NCBI RefSeq assembly: GCF_018320785.1
Contig: NC_054865.1
Location: forward strand, 33,728,398-33,792,397
DNA: 64,000 nt
From: Cheilinus undulatus
Taxonomy: Eukaryota; Chordata; Actinopteri; Labriformes; Labridae
Direction: 5' to 3'
The notes under the pieces were generated by a model. The model made no database searches, was not told the DNA's origin, and was given only the letters and a program-made list of their open reading frames with translations. Below, piece by piece: positions 1 through 11,341 of this stretch (position 1 is the first letter of the stretch; every line of letters starts with the position of its first letter). The position numbers and the translations under genes are program-made.

Positions 1-230
1 TCATTCCTGAGGCAAACTCCCCTCCTTCTTCTTTTTTTAGTACTTCACAGACAGACAGACAGACAGACAGACGGATACAGGGCCTATAAAAAGTTTTCAC
101 CCCTTGGATGTTTTACCTTTTTATTGATTTTATAAATTAATTATGGTCAATATAATTTGGGTTTTATTTGGTGAAAAAATGTACCCTTTAATGTCAAAGT
201 AAAAACAGATTTCTACAAAATAATGTAAAT

Positions 231-739
231 TAAAGGTCACATATTTTACCCCTTTAAGTCAGGTTTACATTGGCCTAAGAGGTCCCCAAAGCATGCCTAT
301 GAAGTCTGTTGCTGAAAAAACACTCCAGTATGGGAATTTTGCATGTCTAAAATCCCCCTCTGTTTCAACCCTGCTCAGAACAAGCTGTTTCTGTGTCTAT
401 GGCTTTAAATGTTAATGAGCTGTATGACTCCACCCCTCTCAGGAAATGGATGTGGCTTAATGGATTGAGCTCTCCTGATCCTCCTCTGAGCTTCCAGGTG
501 AGGGCAGAGCTTTCTTTCAAACAGAGATGGCCAACCGAACCGGGGGCAGTGCTAACTCCCCACATGACATCATGAGGGCAAAATCTGAGAATGGCTTGTT
601 TCAGCACACATTTTCTCAAAGGTGGAGAGATGGGGGGAGGGAATGGATTTTTATGATTCTCGGATTCTGGACAGGTCATGGGGCACACTTTTGTTAGAAA
701 AGCCTGAAAAGGTGTATTTTGCATAATATGTGACCTTTA
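231..739. mobile_element. MITE with AAAGGTCACATATT inverted ends (copy 1)
   Basis: Inserted in the Tc1 element above. It starts TAAAGGTCACATATTTTACC and ends ATAATATGTGACCTTTA, so the ends are inverted copies. The same sequence recurs in the opposite orientation at 16251-16604, including the inner CACTCCAGTATGGG / CCCAATACTGGAGTG block. The longest open frames (60-119 codons) have no family resemblance. The superfamily was not identified. Confidence 0.75.
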
Positions 740-1258
740 CATAAAATAATAGGTGACTGCATAAATATTTACCCCCTTCAGGTCAGTATTTAGTAGATGC
801 ACCTTTGGCTGCAATCACAGCACTGAGTGTGTGGATAGGTCTGCAAATCTAGATACTGTAATTTTACTCCATTCTTCTTGACAAAACTGCTCAATTTTTC
901 AGGTTGCACAGGTATCGGGTGTGAACATCCCTTTTTGGGTCAAGCCTAAAATTCTCTATCGGATTGAGGTCTGGGCTTTGACTCGGCCACTCCAGGTCTG
1001 TGTAGTTTTTCACTGTTTGCTTCAGATCATTGTCTTGCTGGAAAATAAATCTTCTCCCAGACTGTACTTCTCTTACAGGCTGAATAAGATTGTCCTTCAG
1101 GATTTTATGTTATTTTGCCACATTCTTTTTACCCTCTACCTTAACAAGCCAGGGGCTGGCTGCCAAGAAGCATCCCTACAGCATGATGCCGCCACCACTG
1201 TGCTTCACAGTGAGGATGGTGTGTTTGTGGTGATGTGCAGTGTTTGGTGTCTTTTCTG

Positions 1259-2584
1259 TAGGGGTGTGAATCACCAGTTTCATCCCGATACGATACGATA
1301 TTGATATTTTGGAAAACAATACGGTATTTTCCGTTATCACAAAATCTGCAACGATATGATTTGTTTCAATTCGATATAGGGGCCTACGATTGATATCAGG
1401 TGATTTTATGCAAAAATTTCTCACAGTTACAGAAAAAACTGTTTCTGCAGTTAAATTAGTGACAGGTCTCTGTATTTAATAAAAATATCTCTTTCACAAA
1501 AACAACACAGACCCAATTACCTTTAAATTGTAACACAACTATGCACATTTGTGTTAAAACATGCTGATTTAAAACAGCAAACATTTTCAGTACCAAACAT
1601 TTTTATTTCCTCACATCCTCAGATCACTCTAAAGCTCCAATATGGACTTTTTTGCTACCCTTTATGATAATGATCAAAATGTTTGGCCTGTGTTCCCATC
1701 TTAGATTTTTTTCTTAAACTTATTTACACCCATGTGGACTTCAACATACATTTCTGCTCTATATCAGCCCTTCATACTTTACACAGGGGCCTGTTAATGT
1801 GGCAGATAGTTCATTTTGTAGTTTATTCACCTTATGAGATTTAAATGAGGTTAAATGTGTGGCATATGATGTTATATAATGATTTTTTATTATTTTTTAT
1901 TTATTGCAACCTTGATTTTAATAAATGGAAAGGTTACACAGTAGACTAGAGCAAAGTTTTATTATAAAAGACGTTCCTGTGATGTGCAGCTTTGTAACAA
2001 GAGCGAGGGGGTGGGGGGTATGAAGAGAACAGCTGTCCTGCTTGAACCATGTTAAGTTTGGACAGCTTGTATTTTCATTATAAATCTAATGTGAGACGGT
2101 GATGTAAAATAAGTGTATTAAAGGAGACATGCAGCAGCAGACTTTTCCCTCTCTGTATATCTGTGGTCTGCTGCAGACAGGGCTCGCGCTGCCTCAGCCA
2201 TAACGAGTGGTGTTTTTATCGGTGAACAATCTCATACGGCGGTTATATACGAATATAGACGTAGACTTTGTCGGCAAACTAGAGAGATCCATCCTGCAGT
2301 AGCGTCTGTCTTAAATACATCCACAGCCGAGAGAGGAGAGGATATCCTCTTTCCCTAAGCCATAAAACTTTAAGCCAATGCTGTGAGTTAGCTAGCTTGC
2401 AGCTAGCTTGTTGAGGACACTACCTGGGGTGGAAACTGTCAACAGGTGTGCGGGGGGAATTTCAAAACAAAGCGTAGCTTGAAGTGTCCATTTAGATCGA
2501 TGTTTTGACTTTCCATCGATCTGATTGGATCATCAATCAACCAATCAATACATCTATATACATCGATCAATCGTTACACCTCTA
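1259..2584. mobile_element. hAT-type non-autonomous element inside the Tc1 copy
   Basis: The ends are TAGGGGTGTGAAT on the left and, reverse-complemented, TAGAGGTGTAACGAT on the right. They are flanked by 8-bp direct repeats CTTTTCTG (1251-1258) and CTTGTCTG (2585-2592), one mismatch apart. An 8-bp duplication and TAGRGGTGTRA-like termini fit the hAT superfamily. Removing this segment restores the Tc1 transposase order on the minus strand. No long coding frame is visible inside. Confidence 0.75.
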
Positions 2585-3199
2585 CTTGTCTGAAGGCTAA
2601 AAAGCAGCATTTTGGTCTCATCAGGACAAAGAACTTTCGTCAACTTGATCATGAGTCTCCCACATGACTTTTGGCGAACTGCAATTGAGGTTTATTTGAG
2701 TTTTCTTCAACAGTGGCTTTCACTTTGTCACTCTCCCATAAATCCTTGACTGGTGAAGAACTTGGGCAACAGTTGTTGTATGCAGAGTCTCTCCCATCTC
2801 AGATGCTGAAGCTTGTAACTCCTTCAGAGTAGTCATAGGTGTCTTTGTGGCCTCTCTCTCTGGTCTCCTGGCAGGGTCACTGAGTTTGTGAGGATGGCCT
2901 GATCTAGGCAGATTTACAAATGTGCCATATTGCTTCCATTTCTTGATGATGGATTTCACTGAACTTTTCAACAACTTTTTCTCTGAGTTGCTTGGAGTAT
3001 TCTTTTGTCTTCATGGTGTAATGGTAGCCAGGAATACTGTTTAACCAATGACTGGACCGTCCAGACACAGGTGTCTTTATACCACAGTCACCTGAGACAC
3101 AATCACGGCACGAAAGTGATCCCAATTTCACTAATTGTGAGACTACTAGCATATTAACCATGATTGATTTATGAAATTAATAAAAGTGTAGAACAAGTG

Positions 3200-4202
3200 T
3201 CAGACACTTCCAGATTTTAAGTACCAGAGACAGAAGGAAGACCACTGCTGATCTTCAGGCAGAGATGAATGCTTCTAGATCAGAGTCTGAGAAAGTCTCC
3301 AGAATGACCATAAGCAGACGACTGACGGTACAAGGCTTAAAGGGAAGAACAGCTGCTAAGAAGCCATTATTGAGGCCTGCAAACATCCAGAAATGCCTCA
3401 GATTTGCCAGGGAGCACAAACACTGGACTGTTGATGACTGGAAGAAGGTACTCTGGATGGACGAGTCCAAGTTTGAACTCTTGGGTCAGCATCATTGTAT
3501 TTATATCCGCAGAAAGGCTGGAGAACATTTTGATGCCAGATGCAATGCACCCACAGTGAAACACGGTGGAGATTCCATGATGGTATGGGGTGTCATTTGT
3601 GGATATGGCATGGGCAAATGAGTGAAAATCGACGGTATCATGAACAAGAATGTCTACCACAACATCTTAGTGCATCATGGTCCCTTCTGGACTGAATCTG
3701 ATTGGTCGTGGGTTCATATACCAACAAGACAATGACCCCAAGCATACTTCAAAGCTGTGCAGAGACTATTTCACTAAGAAAAGGAATCTGAAGTACTGGA
3801 ACTGATGGACTGGCCAAGTCAAAGTCCGGTTTTGAATCCTATTGAATAAATTTGGGATTTAGTAGATTCAAAGATTGATCACACAAAAGTTTAATCTAAA
3901 GCAAGTCTGTGGGAACAGCTAGAAACTATTTGGAACTCAATAACAAAAGAGCCTGTGGAAAAGTACATAAAAACAATGCCAGCAAGAATGCAAGCTGTTA
4001 TCAAGGCCAAAGGAGGCCATACAAAATATGACGTTTTTTGGTTATTATGTGTGAAAAAGGACTATTTAGTTGTTTCAGTCTGTTATTTGCCAAATAAATA
4101 ACAATAACATTTTTAGTTTTAAACAAGTTTTTGAAAGATTTCTAAAATATTTATGTTTTCTCGTTTTAATGACAGGTGGTCTAATAAATTTGTTAAGCAC
4201 TG
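3200..4202 (+). mobile_element. Tc1-like element, 5'-truncated, inactive
   Basis: Plus-strand transposase remnant. The frame at 3265-3621 contains HWTVDDWKKVLWMDESKFEL with the first catalytic Asp, then SMMVWGVICGYG. A second frame near 3712-3760 gives YQQDNDPKHTSKLC with the second Asp. The Glu-bearing WPSQSP..LNPIE motif at about 3810-3845 is frameshifted and followed by a stop. The right terminus TTTATTAGACCACC.../CAGTGCTTAACAAA ends at 4202 followed by TA. The left terminus is missing: the sequence begins in mid-transposase next to the older Tc1 copy. The same terminus reappears at 63858. Confidence 0.85.
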
Positions 4203-4204
4203 TA

Positions 4205-4983
4205 TACTGACTTGAGACTGGAAAGAACTTAACCAGGGTATGACACATTTTCAGTAAAAGTTTCAGTGAAAATAAATAAATATAAATACCTTGAAATCTG
4301 GACATGACAGATTGCAATCCGAACAGGTCAGTGGGGAGCACATTGGCTTGAAAAAGAGGCTGCTATGCTGATGACCAGCAAGGCCATTAAAAAGATTGCA
4401 TGCATGTGTAAAATATTCCACCACAAGTGTAAAAAGTCAAAGGTATGATTTAAGCTTTTTTTGTAGTTAAATGGGTAAGAGTTTGATAGTGTAGAAGTTA
4501 AAACTATAACTATTTACAAGTACAAACCTTGGTAAAATGTATGATAAAGGGATAGTCAAAAGAGCTTTCACTGGTAGACTCACTTTTCAAGAGAAGATGT
4601 TGCATAAAACCAACCACAAAGAGCCACATTAGCCAATTCCAATGCAGATTTTCTAAAAAAAAAAAAAAAAAAAAAAAACGACAACAAAAAAGCAAAAAGA
4701 TCCTCAATGATTTTCAATACCAAGGCTTTTTAAATGAAAGAGGAAAGCTGTTATGCAAGGCTGAAATTCTAGCCTCAGTGAAGGTATTTTTATACCAGGG
4801 AGAGAGGCAGAGGCACTGTGACATACAAATATTGTGTAACAGGGTCAATATGTGCGGCTTAAATTACCCAGGATTTTTTTTAGGAATGTGGAGCACCAGA
4901 TTGCTGTCTTCCTGTCAACAGCATTTAGAAAGAAGTGCTTTTCTGTGCAAACCCCTAGGAAAGGCTTGTTTTAATTGACTGGA
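4205..4983. other. intergenic, no gene seen
   Basis: AT-rich sequence with a run of 24 A (4655-4678). Short frames here are low complexity (one minus-strand frame is a poly-Phe read of the A run). No domain, splice structure or repeat end was recognised. Confidence 0.5.
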
Positions 4984-5325
4984 CTTGGGGGCAGTAGCTT
5001 CATCTGTAAAGACTTGGGCTGTGAATTGGAGGGCTGCTGGTTCAAGTCCTGGTCAGACCATATCTGGACTCCAGCCCGGTAGCTGGAGAGGTGCCAGTTC
5101 ACTGCCCGAGTACTGTCGAAGTGCCCTTGAACAAGGCACTGAACCCCCAGCAGCTCCCGGCAGTGCCTCAACAAGAGCAGCAAGGCCATCACTCTGACAG
5201 CTCTCCATTAGTGCATGTCATGTTTGTGCATGTTTGCTTGTAACTAAGCCTATGTGTGTGTGATACGTTCAATAACAGAGTGTAAACTGTGAATTAATCC
5301 CTTCAGGGATTAATAGAGTATGTCT
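4984..5325 (+). repeat. tRNA-derived SINE
   Basis: Begins with a tRNA-like head: an A-box-like GTAGCTTCATCTG and a good B box GGTTCAAGTCC (5039-5049). It continues with the common fish SINE body (CCTTGAACAAGGCACTGAACCCC) and ends in CCCTTCAGGGATTAAT. The small frames on both strands are incidental. Confidence 0.75.
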
Positions 5326-8300
5326 TTGTCTTTCTTAAACAATACAGTCTTATGTAGCATCTGTCTCACCTTTGATATTTCATCTATTAAGGTTTTCATG
5401 AGCATAGGGAACACCATACACACTGTGTCTGTTATCTGCTAAGAAATGAAGTTGCATTGGGGTCATTTTTTGGTGAAAGCTCACAATTCAAGAATGTAAG
5501 GATTGTGAGTGTGAATTTTGTTTGTATTCAGTCCAATCCGAATATTTATCATATGTATTATTCTGTCTTTGATATGCAATCCACTAACATTACTTACGTT
5601 CAGGTTCTGCACTTATCTTTGCACACAGCATGGAGATGGTCTTCCATATTTGGATCCACAGGGCGTTCGCATTGGTGTGTCGGCACAAAGAGGATCTATC
5701 TGAGACGCTGCTTTAATAACTTCCAATCTGCCAGGTGGGTTTTGTCTGTGCTGGCGAAGCCCTGTTATCTGTTAGACAGACTGTCAAGACAGACAGCAAG
5801 TTTTCACACAATCGCCCATCAAGCTGCTTCACTATACTATCTCTCCAAACATCATGCTTCCACCCCACGCTGCAAGAATTAGATAGCGTTGCTGCCCACA
5901 TACAAGCACACATGCACAGACAGATCAAATCAATGGCCACCTTCCTCCACATCAGGAAGTGCTGGGCAGTAGGTGGCCGATGGAGGAGTCCTCCCACTCG
6001 CAGTGTATTCAATTGAAAGCATGCACGAATTCTCTATCTCACTCATGTCCACATGGGATCAACTGCATTTACTCATGCACCTTTAAGCGAATGTTGCTTC
6101 TGTGTGTTCACGCCCACACATGCAGACCAAACAGAGACAAACACTCACTCTTTGTCACATAAAAACATCCCATTACACTGTAGTGACACAGAAATACTAT
6201 ACAAGCAGCTGAATTTATGAATGAACTGAGAGGAGAGCGCGCTTCCTTGTTTTTCTTTCCCAAAATATGCATTAAGTCGCCTAAAAATGTCTTTCTGTTC
6301 AGCTACATTGGCTTTAAAGTGGTAAACACTCCACTCATAATGTCCTGAGTCATTAACAGTGTGTCAGGAGAGCATTGAGCAAATATTGTTCAGCTGAATG
6401 GGGCAAAACTGGGTGACTAGAAGAAATAAATGGATCTGATGTTAACATCATGAAAACATAGGCTTCATACACGCCCCATGGTTGTACTATATAGAACTGT
6501 GTGCTGTGTTTGTGACTGTCTGATGCTCTCACAGCCTTTGGAAAAAAGACAGAATCAGGTAAGAAGCATGAAATTGACTGTACAATGAACATGAAGGACT
6601 GGAACTGAAGGAGGAGGAGGGATTATTAACCCTAGAGCCTTAGTCCATCCCCTCCTCCAAGCCTCATGTTGGATATTACCAAGAGAAATCCGCTCATTAG
6701 GACAGAAAGAAACACATATATCAAATGCAGATAGCTGTCAGTTCTCCTCTGGGAGATCCAGGATACGGTAGCAGAGCAGAGCAGCTGTGTATCTTTGAGC
6801 AATGTACTGTATATGAATGCTTATTTACAGTCCTTTCGGTTTGTGTTTTATAGCTTTAATAAGAACATTTCCTCCCATGGCATACTAGAGCAGCAGCTAC
6901 ATAGATGTTAGTTTATTATACATGTGGATAATTAGCAGAGAATTCTTTGGAGACATAGAAGATTGATGGCTTTGAAGCTATTGCACAACTCAGTTAGGTG
7001 AGAAAACACTCAAGTTAAAAATATAATTTCCTTGCACAAGCTCTACAATACAACTGTAACACATTTCCTTAGTATAAATGTTTTCTGCGCAGGTTGAGAC
7101 CTTGCTTTTTCACTTGAATGATGTACATTTTAGGTAATGTCCCACACATTTCTACAAAGGCTCTTTTTCAAGGTCATGAGAGGAATTCACAGTAAGAGAT
7201 AAAACCTCTTCTCCTTCATAAAAATGGATGAGATTAAAAGATGAGTTTGATTTTGTTCTCAGGATATAATAAATCATAGGTGGCATTAGCCTCCCTGGGG
7301 TGGATGACAGTACAGTGTATGTGCTATGCTCTGTTTAATGGACTGACTGTCACACACGAGAATACCCCTGAACAGATGGTCGCCTGAGTGGAAAAGGTCA
7401 CTGACAATCTTTCCCGCCCTTGTGTCATACAGGTTTTTCTTTAAGAAAGGAAAGTAGCAGCTAGCACTCAGCTGTGCAGACAAAAACACTTAAGCGTGCC
7501 ACTGGAACAGAAGGTGGAGGGAAGTCTGACAGTCTGATGGTCTGTGATCAAGGAAATTGGACCATGATTGGTCGTGAGATATAGGGTCTCTGCGCTTTTG
7601 ATGGAGCATGCATCTTCTGCGGGAACTTAACAGTGATAAATTGCGACTGTCTTGTTGACGGTGGTGATGAAACCTGCCGGGGCGGACTATCCTACTACTC
7701 TGAGTTTGATGGATCAGGTGGATGTGAGTGCATCCTTCAAACTACAAAAGAACTACTTGAAAAACAGTTGTTCTTGTAGCAAAACATTCACCAGTTTTAC
7801 AGTTTTTTTTATGCCATGGTCCTTCTTTTGAATAATTCATGGATGTAAATAATTCTTAATAGTGCATACTGCAGAGGCATCACTTTGCACTCACACCTCA
7901 TCTTTATTAATTCCAGTTAGTGAGATAACCCTCTTGAATGTGATGAAAGCCCCCCAGGCCAAAGCTGTCTTGCTAACTGTATTTAATAAAGCCATAGAGA
8001 GTGCACACAGGTCATCTACATTTTATTACCAGACTATGGTTAACCTCGCAACTCAGATAAAGTGCTTGTGGATAACACCTCATTAGATATAACTGATTCT
8101 TATTGTATCTTAAACTCCTGATTCCTCAAGACAGGTGCATCGATATTATGTGAGAGAATCACTGAGTTATATGTGTAGAGTCAGAGGGTATACTCTTTCA
8201 TTCTGACTAGGGAAAAAAGTCATTGTAGTTTGGTATTTTTACATCAACAGCTGACATTTGTGCCTAGATGCTAAACTTAGCCCAAAAAGTAATTGTGTTT

Positions 8301-8710
8301 GGTAGATGATTTCTTTGCTGTAACAATGCTTCTTTGCAATAACTCTTATCCCATTGGAAAGCCTGTTTATTCCCCTTTTAAATGGTGTCACATTTGTAAG
8401 GAACATGCATTTGTGGGATGAGCAGCAGAGCTGAGTATGTGGGTTGCGCCCATGAAAATATTGCCAAATCTTTATAAACAGGCTTTCAAATGGTGTAAGA
8501 TTAACAGCCCAGAAGCTGCAAAGCATACCATCATACTGATTCTTCCCGCCTCCTTTCTTGCCCAGTAAGCATGTCTTTAAAGAAAACTAGTCCCTAGTAC
8601 TTGCCCTCAATTTCCTCTATCCTTTCATTATACAACTTTTAAAGTGAAATATTTAGGCTACAAGCCCACATTAAAAGACAATTGTTCAGTTAACAGTGTG
8701 TGTGTTTAGT
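5326..8710. other. long intergenic stretch, nothing supported
   Basis: I saw no convincing exon, RNA gene or transposon end over about 3.4 kb. The longest frames (up to 141 codons at 5457-5882, overlapping others in several frames on both strands) lack domain resemblance, codon bias or splice context. A 64-codon cysteine-rich open stretch at 7585-7779 is noted under rejected items. Confidence 0.4.
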
Positions 8711-8769
8711 AGGGCTGTCAAATGATTACATTTTCAATTGCAGAAGTTGTGATTAATGACGATGTGGTA

Positions 8770-9217
8770 CGGCCTAAACTGGTTTAAAACCTACCCTCAA
8801 GACATGCAGATCTTTGTTTACACTGGAGACTATAAATCAAATAATGTGGGTGTTAAGTGTGGAGTACCCCAAGGCTCTATTCTTTGACTGCTCTTATTTA
8901 ATCTCTACATGCTCCCACTATATGTCATACAGGAATACAATATAAATTACCATTATTATGCAGATGATTCACAACTGTACATTTCACTATCTTCAGACAA
9001 CCTCGATCCCATTAACTCTCTCACACAGTGTCTAGATGGTCTAAACTTTTGGATTAAGAAAATTTTCTACAACTCAACAGAGACAAAACAGAAATACTCA
9101 TATTTGGTTCTAAAACTCAAAGACACAAAATTGCTTCTTCACTTTTCACTATTTGAAAAGAAACCATTACATCCAAAGCAAGTTTAGTAACAAATATTGC
9201 CATATGTAAAACAATTA
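8770..9217 (+). mobile_element. L2-type LINE, reverse transcriptase fragment
   Basis: Translation gives KCGVPQGSIL followed by a stop, then LLLFNLYMLPL, and in the frame 8909-9187 the palm motif YHYYADDSQLYISL. The catalytic YADD box is intact, but stops and frameshifts (8886, and after about 9060) disable it. It resembles the reverse transcriptase of L2/CR1-clade non-LTR retrotransposons. The fragment lacks both ends and is cut off where the sequence AAAGGGGTAGTTCAGTG starts at 9219. Confidence 0.8.
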
Positions 9218-10443
9218 AAGGGGTAGTTCAGTGTTATTGAAGTGAGGGTGTATTAGGCACTTCTCTAAGAACACATTGGACTAATAAAGTTGTTCTCTAA
9301 ACTACAAATGTTGTTGAAACCTTCTGTTTCCTTCAAGACTTTATTCATTTTCCATCCTCTATAATTTAAGAGAAAAGCAACAAAGCCCAAGAAAAGGAAA
9401 ATAGAGGCAGGCTGCATGCTTCCGCCAGTCCTGGAGGACCAAGTTTCACAGCGGAGGAGAGAAAATGCTTTCCTCAAAGAACAACTTAAGGAATCTCAAC
9501 ATTTACATCACCTCAATTACTGTGTAAACTCAGCTGTGAAGAAGGAAAATGCAGAGCTGAGGTCTCAGTTTAAGAAGGCTTGCTTAGACCTTTTTTGAGC
9601 TGAAGACAGAGTCATAGTATTAGAATATGAAGTACAGACAGAAAAAAAGCTTTAAAAGCTGAACACGGACTCTCAAAATGTGTGCCATCAAGAAACACTG
9701 ACTGGAGAAGGGGACAGCCATGAGCTGATTCTGCAGCAGCAGACAGATCATGAGGATCTAGAAAGACAGACACTGAAGCTCCAGTCCTGTGAAGAAATTG
9801 GAGAAGCTGAACCAGTGCAGTTTAAAAAAATTTCCTATGTAAAAATGTGCATCAAAAACCTGAGTTTCAAGCTGCATAAGGAACAGGCAGATTTGCTGAA
9901 GAAGGCCTTCAAGCCCAAACAATGCCCAAGTGAGGAGGCCAGCACCAGCCAAAGGAACCAGTGCGGTAAGACTGAAGAGGCAGAGAACATCAACCTTCAC
10001 CTTCAGAACCTCCAGCTGGATCTCCTTAATCAGGCCCTTAGTTTGAAGACTCTACCAATAGAGAAAAATCCAAATATGTATTAGTGGGTCAGAGCCCACC
10101 AGGATCAAGCGCAGCATACCATAGATGTGCAGTCCAAGGGGGAGCTAGAATAGAGCGCCCCCTTTATAGCCCAGCTCGTTCAGCTGCAGAAAGAGAACAC
10201 AGAGGTGAAAGCTGCACAAAAGAAAGCAGAGAAGAAACTTTAAGAACAGCAGAGACTGAGAGATGCTCTGTTCATGACACCCTGCAGCTCCTTCACAAAA
10301 GCCAGGGGAGAAGAAGAAAGAGTGGGCCAGGAAAGAGTGACGGATGACCCAAAGGATCGATGAGATGGAGAATAAGATAGAATGTGTGCACCAATTGTGG
10401 AACTTAATTAATCATGATTATTACAATTAATCTTGACAGGCCT
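9218..10443 (+). pseudogene. broken coiled-coil protein reading frame (repeat-associated)
   Basis: Three consecutive plus-strand frames (9416-9598, 9680-10084, and 10085 to about 10330 in a shifted frame) together read as one Glu/Lys/Leu/Gln-rich coiled coil. Examples are RRRENAFLKEQLKESQ, KKENAELRSQFKKA, LHLQNLQLDLLNQAL, and in another frame LQKENTEVKAAQKKAEKKL. In-frame stops (for example near 9596 and 10082) and frame changes separate the pieces, so it is not functional as written. I do not recognise the source protein. The segment lies between two LINE pieces and near inverted GGGCTGTCAA (8715) / TTGACAGGCC (10432) motifs, so it may be cargo of a repeat or a retrocopy. Confidence 0.5.
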
Positions 10444-10444
10444 G

Positions 10445-11045
10445 GTAATTACTATTTTTAAAACTCTCATGGGTCTTATCCCAGCTTATATTTCTGAGAC
10501 CCCTTATGCTGCCTTAGATCCTCAGACGGGGGCTTCCTGGTTATTCCAAAGTTGAGACTCAAATCTCAGAGCTCCCCAGCTTTGGAACGACCTGCCCAAG
10601 GTGATAACTCACTTTTACAGACTTGCTTTTTTGTGATGTCTTCTTTAACTATTTATCTATTTTTGTTTATTTGTTTTGCTGCTCTTACGTGTATTTTCTC
10701 TACATTGTCTTAACATCCTATGTTTGCATTCACGTACTTGTTCTATCTCTTTTTATCTGTTTTTAAACTTGTTATCCTTGTTTAGGGTTAATAATAATGT
10801 CTAACAATATCTCTAATTATATGATGTCATCTTTATATTGAATTTTCCTCGATAAATATATATTTTTATCATTTTCTATTTTTCCATGCCTTTTATGACC
10901 ATTTGTCATTTCCATTCCTTTCATTTTTTTTTTTTTTAATTTACTGAGTTCATGCCTTCTCCATGTGCGTTAAAGCACTTTGTAAATATCTGTTTCAAAT
11001 GCGCTATATGAATAACCTTATCATTGTTATCATAATGATAAATTT
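10445..11045 (+). mobile_element. LINE 3' end (reverse transcriptase C-terminus and tail)
   Basis: The frame near 10460-10600 reads TLMGLIPAYISET, then with a stop LRAPQLWNDLPK, the usual C-terminal region of fish L2/Rex-like LINE proteins. It is followed by an untranslated tail with AAAGCACTTTGTAAATATC and GCGCTATATGAATAA, a hallmark of these 3' ends. It could be the same family as 8770-9217 or an independent fragment. Confidence 0.65.
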
Positions 11046-11341
11046 TTTTAACAATTTTATTAAGGCCCTACAATGTCATGAACACTATACACGTCTCAAA
11101 TTCTTAAATGTAACTCTTTTGATAACAGGGAAGGAACTACATACAGGAAGGAGGTTGTTAGCTTGCAGCACTAATTGCAGCAGGTGTGCTGCTCATTGTT
11201 TGCTAACAGGCCATAGTCCAGCTCTCTCATTTAACACCACATCTCCGCTTATGGGCTACTTTTTGCTAGCTTTCGGTGTCCTCCGAACCCGTGTTGCCCT
11301 ACATGCAGTCTTGGTTGCAGTCATGTTTCTGTGAAGGAAAA

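Larger units (their letters stand above)
78..3190 (-). mobile_element. Tc1-like DNA transposon, broken, with two later insertions
   Basis: A Tc1/mariner element read on the minus strand, in three pieces: 2585-3190 (start of transposase), 740-1258 (catalytic part) and 78-230 (3' end). A TA lies just before 78. Seen: a transposase N-terminus with a helix-turn-helix in the ORFs at 2720-3161, beginning MKTKEYSKQLREKVVEKF, and near 945-995 the reverse-strand motif LEWPSQSPDLNPIEN, which holds the catalytic Glu of DD34E transposases. The inner inverted repeat at about 112-155 matches, reverse-complemented, 3160-3190, but the outermost right-hand bases are missing. Frameshifts and two inserted elements make it inactive. 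Known family: cut-and-paste transposons with TA target duplication. Confidence 0.85.

Noticed and set aside
4510-4707. Frame with a poly-Phe run
   Set aside because: Artefact of the 24-A homopolymer read on the minus strand.
5457-6016. Overlapping frames of 93-141 codons on both strands
   Set aside because: Mutually overlapping in several frames, no family resemblance, no splice or promoter context.
7585-7779. 64-codon open stretch with nine cysteines (CAFDGACIFCGNLTVINC...), a possible exon
   Set aside because: No start codon, no domain fit (the spacing is wrong for an LDL-receptor A repeat), only a modest acceptor (GATATAG) and no partner exon nearby. An open stretch of this length is common by chance.
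8909-9187. Reverse transcriptase frame as a host or retroviral gene
   Set aside because: The motif order matches L2-like LINEs. There is no protease, integrase or LTR, and stops break the frame.
11276-11341. Upstream extension of the GPCR frame (GTG at 11276, ATG at 11303)
   Set aside because: GTG is not a normal vertebrate start and ATG 11303 has a T at -3. ATG 11342 has an A at -3 and directly opens the glycosylation-rich N-terminus.
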